Assembly: GCF_039522605.1 (NCBI RefSeq)
Contig: NZ_BAAADS010000025.1
Coordinates: forward strand, 62,001-126,000
Origin: Lentibacillus siamensis
GTDB lineage: Bacteria > Bacillota > Bacilli > Bacillales > Amphibacillaceae
Length of the DNA: 64,000 nucleotides
Reading direction: 5' to 3'
Positions 27,601 to 34,796 of this stretch are shown here, piece by piece. Within the stretch, counting starts at the first letter, position 1. The number at the start of each line of letters is the position of its first letter. Under the pieces are notes generated by a model. That model saw only the letters and a list, made by a program, of their open reading frames with translations, was not told the origin of the DNA and did not search any database. The position numbers were made by a program, and so were the translations under genes.

Positions 27601-28545
27601 ATGAATAAGACTAAGACCTTGCCAAAAAAACAGCTACCAAACAAAGCACAACGCCATAAATTATTCGGTTCTGTTGAGCCTGGGCCAAGAACAAAACCAA
27701 GTGAAAAAAGTAAAATGGCCGACTTGCAGAACACACAAAATGACTTTCTATTTGACCTTGATACAGTTGGAATTGCCGACGTGAAACATCCTATTACTGT
27801 AACGAGCAAATTAGTTCCAACAACACAAACAACTATTGGTACATTTAAGTTTTCTTCCAGTATCGATAAATTGAGTAAAGGTACAAATATGAGTCGTTTT
27901 ACTGAACAGCTTCAAGCTTATTACCAGCAGGGATTTACAGTAGATTTTAAAACCCTCAAAACATTTACGAAAGATCTTGCTAAACGTTTAAAACAGGACG
28001 ATGCTGAAGTTGAAGTGAAATTTCCGTGGTTTTTCGAGCGGCGCGGTCCGTATGCAGACCTAGCCGGTATGAATCATGCGGATGCTTCCATTTCGGTTAA
28101 ATATGACGCAGATGAAGGGTTCACCCTAAATGCATCCCTATCTGCACTCATCACAACACTTTGTCCTTGTTCAAAGGAAATAAGTGAGTATAGCGCACAT
28201 AACCAGCGTGGACACGTTTCCATGAGCGTTTCACTGGAAGAGGATTTCGATGAAGATGATACAGACTGGAAAGAGTTATTGCTTGAAGCAGCTGAAAGTA
28301 ACGCAAGTGCCCGAATTCATCCGGTATTAAAGCGTCCGGATGAAAAAATGGTTACCGAACAGGCATATGAAAATCCGCGTTTTGTTGAAGATGTGGTTCG
28401 TCTCGTGGCAGCTGATTTGTACGAAATACCAGCTGTGACAAAATTTAAGATCGAGTGCCGTAACGAGGAATCGATTCATATGCATGATGCAATCGCATCG
28501 GTAACATATGATAAACGACAGGAAGAGGGCGAATCAAGGGGATAA
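27601..28545 (+). CDS. folE2: GTP cyclohydrolase IB (FolE2)
   Basis: The type IB enzyme opens GTP to dihydroneopterin triphosphate for folate (and queuosine precursor) synthesis and can use metals other than zinc. 314 residues. The family metal and catalytic cysteine segment TTLCPCSKEISEYSAHNQRGH covers 186-205 and EVKFPWFFERRGP lies near 138-150. The start is ATG at 27601, with AAAGGGG 8 bases upstream; an ATG two codons earlier is too close. In B. subtilis the homologue is induced on zinc starvation. yidD follows after only 5 bases. Confidence 0.94.
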   Translation: MNKTKTLPKKQLPNKAQRHKLFGSVEPGPRTKPSEKSKMADLQNTQNDFLFDLDTVGIADVKHPITVTSKLVPTTQTTIGTFKFSSSIDKLSKGTNMSRFTEQLQAYYQQGFTVDFKTLKTFTKDLAKRLKQDDAEVEVKFPWFFERRGPYADLAGMNHADASISVKYDADEGFTLNASLSALITTLCPCSKEISEYSAHNQRGHVSMSVSLEEDFDEDDTDWKELLLEAAESNASARIHPVLKRPDEKMVTEQAYENPRFVEDVVRLVAADLYEIPAVTKFKIECRNEESIHMHDAIASVTYDKRQEEGESRG

Positions 28546-28550
28546 ATCCA

Positions 28551-28778
28551 ATGAAATATTTATTTATCGGTTTCATAACGTTTTATCGAAAAGTAATTAG
28601 TCCATTAAAACCGCCGACATGCAGGTTTTATCCATCATGTTCGGAATACGGGCTGGTTGCATTCAAGCGGTTTGGGGTTATCAAAGGCGGCTTCTTAACG
28701 ATAAAGCGAATCGGCAAGTGTCATCCCTTCCACCCGGGAGGAATTGATTTGGTTCCGGAAAGGGACTCAAAGCATTAA
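28551..28778 (+). CDS. yidD: Membrane protein insertion efficiency factor YidD
   Basis: Small protein of 75 residues that assists YidC-dependent membrane insertion at the inner membrane face. The family signature PPTCRFYPSCSEYGLVAFKR is complete, with the paired cysteines, and an amphipathic N-terminal helix (FIGFITFYRKVISPLKP) precedes it; CHPFHPGG closes the conserved core. AAGGGGAT precedes the ATG. Close behind folE2 and probably co-transcribed. Confidence 0.93.
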   Translation: MKYLFIGFITFYRKVISPLKPPTCRFYPSCSEYGLVAFKRFGVIKGGFLTIKRIGKCHPFHPGGIDLVPERDSKH

Positions 28779-28803
28779 AACAGATTCCAGCAGAGGTGAT
28801 TGC

Positions 28804-29091
28804 TTGAACTTGCACATATCCGAAAATGCAGCGAAATGGTATAAACAAGAATTGGACATTGAAACGTCAGCAAATGTACGGTTTTTTGTCCGGTATGGCT
28901 TCGGGGGCATTGTTCCCGGCTTTTCACTTGGAGTCGGCTTTGATGAACCCGTCACGATTCATGCCTCCCATGAATCTGCAGGGATAACATTCTATATTGA
29001 AGAAAAAGATGCCTGGTATTTTGACGGAAATGATTTGTCCGTACAGATGAATAATAAATTAAATGAACCGGAATTTAAATATAAACCATGA
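28804..29091 (+). CDS. yneR: HesB/IscA-fold protein without cysteines (YneR-like)
   Basis: 95-residue protein of the HesB-like fold, recognised from the opening LHISENAAKWYKQELDI and VRFFVRYGFGG, with the end segment DAWYFDGNDLSVQMN. Fe-S scaffold members of this fold use three conserved cysteines, but this protein has none, so it cannot be a classical iron-sulfur carrier. The start is TTG at 28804, with GAGGTG 5 bases upstream; the other TTG three codons later is less well placed. The last gene before a terminator whose stem begins inside its final codons. Confidence 0.85.
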   Translation: MNLHISENAAKWYKQELDIETSANVRFFVRYGFGGIVPGFSLGVGFDEPVTIHASHESAGITFYIEEKDAWYFDGNDLSVQMNNKLNEPEFKYKP

Positions 29092-29124
29092 AGCGCGTAT
29101 TAACGGCGCTTCATGGTTTTTTTA
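29084..29124 (+). terminator. Terminator after yneR
   Basis: 13-bp perfect stem AACCATGAAGCGC/GCGCTTCATGGTT (29084-29096 with 29107-29119) followed by a T run. The stem overlaps the yneR stop codon. Confidence 0.93.
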
Positions 29125-29242
29125 CAAATCCTTTGATTGTGGCTTTATTGTTTACAGTTGAACGAAACTGCGACATTGAAAAAACCCAATTACTTTAGTA
29201 CAGCTCTCTAGCCACGCCGTTGGAATATACTCGCTTTCACTG

Positions 29243-29293
29243 CCAGCATAAGTGCGACATCTGCTCAAGCAAGCTTTCGCAGTGTCTTCTTTA
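29243..29293 (+). repeat. Dispersed palindromic element, copy D
   Basis: CATAAGTG (29247-29254) followed by the stem GACA.CTGC/GCAG.TGTC (29256-29264 with 29279-29286, one bulged T) and TTCTTTA. Interrupts the composite repeat between CTTTC and CCGCGGGC. The first hairpin is weak in this copy. Confidence 0.5.
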
Positions 29294-29355
29294 CCGCGGG
29301 CAAGTGCCGAGCCCTCCTCAGCTCGTACCTCGCCTGCGGGGTCTCGCCTAGCTTG

Positions 29356-29429
29356 GCAGATAAAATTCAATCTGCATAAGTGTAACTATGACATTTGCCA
29401 AAACCGGGCAAATGCCAAGTTTTCTAATA
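29356..29429 (+). repeat. Dispersed palindromic element, copy C
   Basis: Hairpin GCAGAT/ATCTGC (29356-29361 with 29370-29375), box CATAAGTGTAACT (29375-29387), a perfect 8-bp hairpin CATTTGCC/GGCAAATG (29392-29399 with 29407-29414) and CCAAGTTTTCTAATA (29415-29429). The boxes match copy B while the stem sequences differ. Confidence 0.65.
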
Positions 29430-29564
29430 CTTCCCACAGGAGTCTCGCATATTCCAACGGCTGGTTATGTGTTTTCAACATTTCATTTTACTTTTGGCCT
29501 TTACATTAATTTTAAAATTATTTTTGGTCCGGCATTGATAAGAGGATACAGTGAACAAATTCCA

Positions 29565-29640
29565 GCGGAGAAAATACGCGGAGACTCCTGTGGGAGCAGA
29601 GGCTCATCAGCCGCCCACGGAAAGCGACGTGTATTTCCGC
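29565..29640. repeat. Compact Bacillaceae-type repeat with inverted ends
   Basis: Begins GCGGAGAAAATACGCG and ends CGACGTGTATTTCCGC, near-inverted ends. The interior GACTCCTGTGGGAGCAG and GCCCACGGAAAGCG are the complements of segments in the 249-base repeat, so it is a shorter member of the same family in the opposite orientation. Confidence 0.6.
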
Positions 29641-29728
29641 AGCAGTGTTATAGCACTCAAACTTGTTTCGCAGTTTATGGATTTTGTATTAGTGTCAAAA
29701 ACAATATTCTATACGAAAAAACGTTTTT

Positions 29729-30028
29729 TTAAAGGTTAAACTTTTTGATTTGATTCCACTTACCCTCTTCTGCCAAAATACGCTTTTGTCGGTCGCCAAA
29801 AAGGTCAAAGTGAGGGTAATTTGGATCTCTGTGAATCCATTGCGGCTGGAGATTATGCGTTTCTCCCCAATTAGTAAGCTTTTCGATATCATTACACCCT
29901 ACTTTGGTAACAGAATAACATCCGGGAAAACGCGCATCCATCCAATAATGGGTCAGAAAAGATACCTTTCCATTGCTGACGTCCTTCTTCCACTTTTTTA
30001 ATTCATTCCGGTCAATTCCAAAGGCCAT
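29729..30028 (-). CDS. yneQ: YneQ-like conserved protein
   Basis: 99-residue protein of unknown function conserved in Bacillaceae at this locus. The opening MAFGIDRNELKKWKKDV and the tract FLTHYWMDARFPGCYSVTKV match YneQ, followed by YPHFDLFGDRQKRIL. No membrane segment or known catalytic motif. Its ATG overlaps the yneP stop codon (TAATG), so the two are translationally coupled. No clear terminator downstream; the repeat-rich region follows. Confidence 0.82.
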   Translation of the reverse strand: MAFGIDRNELKKWKKDVSNGKVSFLTHYWMDARFPGCYSVTKVGCNDIEKLTNWGETHNLQPQWIHRDPNYPHFDLFGDRQKRILAEEGKWNQIKKFNL

Positions 30029-30459
30029 TACGATTCCTCGTTTATCGCTTCAGTATACGCTTCATGCCAGTCAGGAAATGATCTTCTTAAGGAGAGCGGG
30101 CGAAAGGTATCTTTTTTAACAATGACATGTTTGGTTGTACCAGTTACGCAAATTTCATCCTTTTCATTAACGATGCTGTAGCCATAAACCGTCCTCAGAC
30201 CATCATACTCCTCAATCCAGGTCTCAACGAACGCCTCCTCACCATAATGAACTGGCTGTTTGAATGAAATATTTGCATCAACCACCGGCGCCACAACGTT
30301 TTGTTTTTCCATATCCGCATACTTCAATCCAATACTTTCAATAAATTTAGTACGGCCAATTTCAAACCAAACAAGATAATTTGCATGGTACACCACGCCC
30401 ATTTGGTCTGTTTCCTGATATCGTACTTCGATTGGTGTCTGTATCTTTTTCAATCCCAC
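30028..30459 (-). CDS. yneP: Acyl-CoA thioesterase, hotdog fold (YneP)
   Basis: 143-residue thioesterase of the 4-hydroxybenzoyl-CoA thioesterase/YbgC group. The signature RYQETDQMGVVYHANYLVWFE (split here as RYQETDQMGVVYHANY and LVWFE) holds the catalytic aspartate position of this family. It hydrolyses acyl-CoA esters; chain preference is unknown. ATG start. Coupled to yneQ by a one-base overlap, and conserved in this order in B. subtilis next to tlp. Confidence 0.88.
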   Translation of the reverse strand: MGLKKIQTPIEVRYQETDQMGVVYHANYLVWFEIGRTKFIESIGLKYADMEKQNVVAPVVDANISFKQPVHYGEEAFVETWIEEYDGLRTVYGYSIVNEKDEICVTGTTKHVIVKKDTFRPLSLRRSFPDWHEAYTEAINEES

Positions 30460-30554
30460 TTCCTCCTTGCACTATTATTCCGATTTCAATTTTATCACAA
30501 ATAACAAGAGAAAAAAGATACTTTGCTTCAATGTGATGGCAGGCTAAGAATAAT

Positions 30555-30591
30555 TTAAAAAACCCCAAACCATTTGTCAGATTCGGGGGTT
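30555..30591 (-). terminator. Terminator of tlp
   Basis: 6-bp stem AACCCC/GGGGTT (30561-30566 with 30586-30591) with a long loop, followed on the minus strand by TTTTTTAAATT, 9 bases after the stop codon of tlp. Confidence 0.65.
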
Positions 30592-30599
30592 AGAGGATA

Positions 30600-30818
30600 T
30601 TAGTGATCCGTTTCATCCTTTATTTCCTGCCGCATTCCTTTTACAGATTCCTGCCGACGTTTGTTTTTCGCTTTAATTTGTTCTTTTTCCTGTCCGGATG
30701 AAAATTCCATCGTTTCCTCTGCTTCATCCATGCTTTCAAGCGTATCATGGATCATACCTTCAAGTTTTTCTGCATTATCACTGCGGTCATCGGGTTTTGG
30801 ATCATATTTGTCTGGCAT
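30600..30818 (-). CDS. tlp: Small acid-soluble spore protein Tlp
   Basis: 72-residue charged spore protein of the Tlp family. The conserved start DPKPDDRSDNAEKLEGMIHDT and MEFSSGQEKEQIKAKNKRR are present (the first read as KPDDRSDNAEKLEGMIHDT). In B. subtilis it is made in the forespore under sigma-G and accumulates in spores; its exact role is minor. AAAGGAGATG precedes the ATG at 7 bases. Its presence supports a spore-forming host. I could not identify a clear sigma-G promoter upstream. Confidence 0.92.
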   Translation of the reverse strand: MPDKYDPKPDDRSDNAEKLEGMIHDTLESMDEAEETMEFSSGQEKEQIKAKNKRRQESVKGMRQEIKDETDH

Positions 30819-30944
30819 AATGCATCTCCTTTATCATCTGAAATTCAATTTTATTTTTTACGTAAAATCCAACTTTATGTATAAATAAAAACTTATGACG
30901 TGAATTGGTACATATTGTTCAACCGTCACTATCTGAGTTGAGAA

Positions 30945-30983
30945 AACTAAATGTCTGTCCAATGAGTGGACAGACATTTAGTT
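30945..30983 (-). terminator. Terminator of the FbpB-like gene, overlapping its stop codon
   Basis: Perfect 17-bp inverted repeat AACTAAATGTCTGTCCA (30945-30961 with 30967-30983) and a 5-base loop. On the minus strand the 5' arm contains the last sense codon and the stop codon of the small gene, and TTTTCTC follows the 3' arm. Confidence 0.8.
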
Positions 30984-31121
30984 CGCAGACTTTTTATCGG
31001 ACAATTGATGCTTTCGTTCAAACGAATCCTCAATTGCTTCAATTTGTGCACGGTCTTTCAAAATTTGTTTTCGGTTTTCCTGTACTAACTCATCAAATGA
31101 AAATCGTTTCTTTAAAGAAAT
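30978..31121 (-). CDS. FbpB-family small basic protein, ATT start
   Basis: 47-residue basic peptide. The core SLKKRFSFDELVQENRKQIL and the helical tail rich in Arg, Lys and Glu match the FbpB family; in B. subtilis FbpB helps the FsrA small RNA in iron sparing. The frame has no ATG or GTG, and its only internal TTG lies about 20 codons in, beyond the conserved core. ATT at 31121 is at the normal family start and has AAAGGAG 9 bases upstream, so non-standard ATT initiation (as for infC) is the simplest reading. Its end lies inside a 17-bp terminator stem. Sits between tlp and yneN. Confidence 0.72.
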   Translation of the reverse strand: MSLKKRFSFDELVQENRKQILKDRAQIEAIEDSFERKHQLSDKKSAN

Positions 31122-31174
31122 AGTAATCCACTCCTTTTTAGAATAGTATTACCATTTCTCACCAAAAATATAAT

Positions 31175-31753
31175 TCAGCTTACTTTATTCAGCATATCCA
31201 CCATATAATCATAGGACATCGGGCCACGTTTTCGCTCAATTACGTTGCCATCCCGTCCAATAATATACGTGGTCGGAACTACTGTGACATCATACATTCC
31301 CTGAACTTCAGAATTTTTATCCAATGGCACAGGATATGTGTACCCATATTTATTGATGTATTTTCGGACCTTGCCAGCCCCCAGCTCACTTCCGGTGAGA
31401 TTTACTGCAATAACCTCAACTTTTTCGCTGTATTTTTTATGGAACTTCTGCATGTCCGGCATTTCTTTCTTGCATGGTCCACACCATGAGGCCCAAAAAT
31501 TCAGGAAAACTGGTTTACCGCGTAAATCTGATAAACGAAAAGTCCCGCCGGACAATGTGTCAAGTTTAAAATCAGGTGCAGTCTTACCGACCTCAATCCC
31601 GCTTTGATTCGGGGCAACAATCCCGGCGCCTTTGGAGCTGCCGTTATCCGTATTGGAATTAGCTTTTTCTTCTGAGTTATTGTTAATTAAACCAGTTACA
31701 GTCACGCCAGCTAAAAATAGCAAAACAAGTACCCCAAATACGTTTCTCTTCAT
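31175..31753 (-). CDS. yneN: Membrane-anchored thiol-disulfide oxidoreductase, TlpA/ResA-like (YneN)
   Basis: 192-residue thioredoxin-fold protein. A hydrophobic N-terminal signal anchor (residues 5-22) is followed by a Ser/Asn-rich linker, then a TlpA-like domain from about 52. The redox motif WCGPC is near residue 90 in FLNFWASWCGPCKKEMPD, and the cis-proline is in VVPTTYII. It probably works outside the membrane as a reductant. In B. subtilis yneN lies next to citB, as it does here, supporting the name. The nearby ccdA-ccdC genes for extracytoplasmic thiol reduction could supply its electrons (inference). Confidence 0.87.
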   Translation of the reverse strand: MKRNVFGVLVLLFLAGVTVTGLINNNSEEKANSNTDNGSSKGAGIVAPNQSGIEVGKTAPDFKLDTLSGGTFRLSDLRGKPVFLNFWASWCGPCKKEMPDMQKFHKKYSEKVEVIAVNLTGSELGAGKVRKYINKYGYTYPVPLDKNSEVQGMYDVTVVPTTYIIGRDGNVIERKRGPMSYDYMVDMLNKVS

Positions 31754-31847
31754 AGTATAAGTCCCCTTACATCCATTCTACTATAAGTATCGTATGGTTA
31801 TTATATATATATGTAAAGCATTCAGGATTATTATTCATAAATACGTC

Positions 31848-31882
31848 AAAAAACCAGCACACCTTGTTATGGTGTGCTGGTT
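31848..31882 (-). terminator. Terminator of acnA
   Basis: Perfect 12-bp stem AACCAGCACACC/GGTGTGCTGGTT with a 7-base loop, followed by TTTTTT on the minus strand, 15 bases after the aconitase stop codon. Confidence 0.95.
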
Positions 31883-31896
31883 AATACATACATTCC

Positions 31897-34593
31897 TTAT
31901 TGCAGTTTGTTACGTAAAACCATCTGCAGAATACCGCCGTGACGATAGTAATCAATTTCAACATCACTATCGAAACGTGCAATTACATGAAATTCGGTTT
32001 TCTTACCGTCTTCATCAACAGCAGTAACTTTAATACGGTCATGCGGCTTAACATTTTCATCAACTTGCACATCAAATGTTTCTTTTCCTGTCAAGCCAAG
32101 TTTATCAGCGCTGTCACCATCTTCAAACTGTAATGGAAGAACTCCCATCATAACAAGGTTTGAGCGGTGAATACGTTCGAAGCTTTCTGCAATAACAGTT
32201 TTAATTCCCAGCAGAATGGTACCTTTAGCAGCCCAGTCACGGGAGGATCCCATGCCGTAATCCTTACCGCCGATTACCATAAGACCAGTACCATCTTCCT
32301 GATATTTCATCGCAGCATCATAAATTGGCATTACTTCTTCAGTTGGCCAATATGTTGTATAACCGCCTTCTTTTCCTTGTGCCAAGAGGTTACGGATACG
32401 GATATTAGCAAATGTACCACGCATCATTACCTCATGATTTCCTCGGCGGGAACCATATGAGTTAAAGTTTCTTGGTGATACACCTTTTTCCTGCAAGTAT
32501 TGTCCTGCTGGCATATCCTTAGGAATTGCACCGGCTGGTGAAATATGATCCGTTGTAACAGAGTCGCCGAATTTACCGACAACACGCAAATCGTTTAACG
32601 GATTAACGGTTCCAGCCTCTTTTGAAAGCCCTTCGAAAAATGGGGGGTTTTGAATATAAGTTGATTCGCTGTCCCATTCAAATAAGGGCTCATCTGTTGT
32701 TTGGATTTCATTCCATTTCTCGTTTGAATCAAATACACTCTTGTATTCTTTTCTGAAGATGTCAGGATTAACAGTACTGTGAACTGCATCTTTAATCTCA
32801 GTCATCGACGGCCAGATATCATTCAGGTAAACTGGCTCGCCATCTGCATCATGGCCTAATGGTTCAGACGTCAGATCAACATCCACTGTCCCAGCAAGTG
32901 CGTATGCAACTACCAATGGTGGTGAAGCAAGATAATTTGCCTTTACAAGCGGATGAATACGTCCTTCAAAGTTACGGTTACCGGACAGAACGGATGATAC
33001 GGTCAAATCCTCTTTGGAAATAGCTTTCTCAATTTCCTCACGCAATGGACCTGAGTTACCGATACATGTTGTACAACCATACCCGACAAGATTAAAGCCA
33101 AGATTGTCCAGATAATCCATCAAACCTGAATCTTCCAGATATCGTGTAACAACTTTAGAACCCGGTGCCAATGATGTTTTTACATATCCCGGAACTTGCA
33201 GACCTTTTTCGACTGCATTTTTGGCAAGCAGGCCAGCTCCAAGCATTACATACGGGTTTGATGTATTCGTACATGACGTGATTGCCGCAATCGCAATCGC
33301 ACCTGTTTTCATGTTAGATTTATCACCGTTCGGATGTTCAACAACCGCCTCTTTATCAAACTCCGATTTATCCAATCCAAGCCCCTGGTTACCGGATGGT
33401 GCTGTAACAGCTTTATTGAACTCTTCTTTCATTTTTGATAAAGCAATCAAATCCTGTGGACGCTTCGGACCGGACAAATTCGGTTCCAGTTCAGATAAAT
33501 TAATTTCAACAAGATCTGTATATTCAGGATCTGGCTGATCAGGTGAATACCATAGATTATTAGCTTTACAATACTTTTCTACTAATTCAATTTGTTCGTC
33601 ATCTCTTCCAGTCAAACGAAGATAGTTCAATGACTCTTCATCAACCGGGAAGAATCCGCAAGTCGCACCATATTCTGGTGCCATGTTGGAAATTGTTGCA
33701 CGGTCAGCAAGCGGCATATCCTTCAGACCGGGGCCGAAATATTCGACAAACTTACCAACAACTTTTTTCTCGCGTAAAACCTGAGTAACTTTCAATGCCA
33801 GGTCTGTTGCTGTAGTTCCCTGAGGAAAGCTCCCGGTAAATTTAACACCGATGACTTCCGGTGCAGGGAAATAAGATGGCTGGCCAAGCATACCTGCTTC
33901 CGCTTCAATTCCACCTACACCCCATCCGAGGACGCCCAAACCATTAATCATGGTCGTATGAGAGTCTGTACCGAATAATGTATCAGGGAAAGCATCATAT
34001 GTTCCATCTTCATTTTCCAAACCATGAACAACATTTGCAATGTACTCAAGGTTTACCTGGTGTACAATACCGGTTGCCGGTGGAACAGCACGATAATTTT
34101 CAAATGCCTTTTGAGCCCAGTGAAGAAACTCATAACGTTCAGCATTTCGTTCAAACTCAAGTTCCATATTTGCTTTTAACGCATTTGGTGTACCATACTC
34201 ATCAACCTGTACGGAGTGGTCAATAACCAAATCAACAGGAACTTCAGGATTGATTTTGTCAGGTTCGCCGCCCATATCAACCATCGCTCTACGTAATGAA
34301 GCAAGGTCTACAACTGCGGGTACACCCGTGAAATCCTGTAAAATGATTCGGGACGGTTTGAAAGGTACATCTACACTATCTCCATCCTCTGTTCCCCAGT
34401 TGGATAACCCTTTAATATGATCATCCTTTATTACATGACCGTCACGTTGACGAACCAATGATTCCAAAAGGACACGAATGGAGAATGGCAGGCGGGAGAC
34501 TTTTCCAAGCCCAGCATTTTCAAGAGCTTGCAATTCATAATAATTATACGTTTTACCATTCAATTCAAACTGCTTTTTCGCATCAATACCCAT
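31897..34593 (-). CDS. acnA: Aconitate hydratase
   Basis: TCA-cycle enzyme of 898 residues that isomerises citrate to isocitrate (citB in B. subtilis). The [4Fe-4S] ligands are visible: SCTNTSNPYVM near residue 438 and GCTTCIGNSGP near 503. The C-terminal swivel domain has GSSRDWAAKGTILLGI. Apo-aconitase of this family also binds RNA. The start is ATG at 34593, with AGAGGAG 10 bases upstream; an in-frame ATG 18 codons earlier has no ribosome binding site. A promoter and a CcpC-type dyad lie upstream; a strong terminator follows. Confidence 0.96.
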   Translation of the reverse strand: MGIDAKKQFELNGKTYNYYELQALENAGLGKVSRLPFSIRVLLESLVRQRDGHVIKDDHIKGLSNWGTEDGDSVDVPFKPSRIILQDFTGVPAVVDLASLRRAMVDMGGEPDKINPEVPVDLVIDHSVQVDEYGTPNALKANMELEFERNAERYEFLHWAQKAFENYRAVPPATGIVHQVNLEYIANVVHGLENEDGTYDAFPDTLFGTDSHTTMINGLGVLGWGVGGIEAEAGMLGQPSYFPAPEVIGVKFTGSFPQGTTATDLALKVTQVLREKKVVGKFVEYFGPGLKDMPLADRATISNMAPEYGATCGFFPVDEESLNYLRLTGRDDEQIELVEKYCKANNLWYSPDQPDPEYTDLVEINLSELEPNLSGPKRPQDLIALSKMKEEFNKAVTAPSGNQGLGLDKSEFDKEAVVEHPNGDKSNMKTGAIAIAAITSCTNTSNPYVMLGAGLLAKNAVEKGLQVPGYVKTSLAPGSKVVTRYLEDSGLMDYLDNLGFNLVGYGCTTCIGNSGPLREEIEKAISKEDLTVSSVLSGNRNFEGRIHPLVKANYLASPPLVVAYALAGTVDVDLTSEPLGHDADGEPVYLNDIWPSMTEIKDAVHSTVNPDIFRKEYKSVFDSNEKWNEIQTTDEPLFEWDSESTYIQNPPFFEGLSKEAGTVNPLNDLRVVGKFGDSVTTDHISPAGAIPKDMPAGQYLQEKGVSPRNFNSYGSRRGNHEVMMRGTFANIRIRNLLAQGKEGGYTTYWPTEEVMPIYDAAMKYQEDGTGLMVIGGKDYGMGSSRDWAAKGTILLGIKTVIAESFERIHRSNLVMMGVLPLQFEDGDSADKLGLTGKETFDVQVDENVKPHDRIKVTAVDEDGKKTEFHVIARFDSDVEIDYYRHGGILQMVLRNKLQ

Positions 34594-34662
34594 ATAAAAT
34601 GAAACTCCTCTCTTCCTGAATGCCGCAAATATCTTATATTTCGACAAACGTTCTACCAGTAC

Positions 34663-34691
34663 ATTTTATATGAAAATGGTATAGAAAACAA
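34663..34691 (-). promoter_or_regulatory. acnA promoter
   Basis: On the minus strand, TTGTTT and TAAAAT separated by 17 bases, 70 bases before the start codon of aconitase. Confidence 0.55.
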
Positions 34692-34735
34692 ATGAATATT
34701 AAGGTTCAGGCTATATTAAATAGTTATATAGAGTG

Positions 34736-34750
34736 ATAAAATAAGGTTAT
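34736..34750. promoter_or_regulatory. CcpC-type dyad upstream of acnA
   Basis: ATAA-N7-TTAT, the dyad described for the citrate-responsive regulator CcpC at B. subtilis citB and citZ. It is centred about 50 bases upstream of the -35 hexamer, further out than in B. subtilis, and AT-rich DNA makes chance matches possible. Confidence 0.45.
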
Positions 34751-34796
34751 ACATTTTATAGATTTCATGCACAGTTAATTATAGCATCAAGTCAAT

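Larger units (their letters stand above)
29214..29462. repeat. Composite intergenic repeat with inverted ends
   Basis: The ends are inverted copies: CGCCGTTGGAATATACTCG at 29214-29232 and the complement of GCCGTTGGAATATGCGAG at 29445-29462. Internal GC-rich segments (CTTTC...CCGCGGGC, GCGGGGTCTCGCCT, CCCACAGGAGTCTCGC) belong to a repeat type I know from many Bacillaceae intergenic regions. Two shorter palindromic elements interrupt it. No transposase is encoded. Confidence 0.65.
29125..29728. other. Gene-free, repeat-rich stretch between yneR and yneQ
   Basis: About 600 bases with no credible gene. It contains a 249-base composite repeat (29214-29462) carrying two copies of the dispersed palindromic element and a second compact repeat of 76 bases (29565-29640). 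GC content rises well above the flanks in the repeat segments. Open frames across it have no ribosome binding sites and follow the repeats. Confidence 0.7.

Noticed and set aside
29252..29732. Several overlapping plus-strand frames in the repeat region after yneR
   Set aside because: They follow the repeats, have no ribosome binding sites and give low-complexity products; no similarity to known proteins is evident.
30905..31123. 72-codon plus-strand frame between tlp and yneN
   Set aside because: It is the antisense shadow of the FbpB-like gene and its terminator, without a ribosome binding site.
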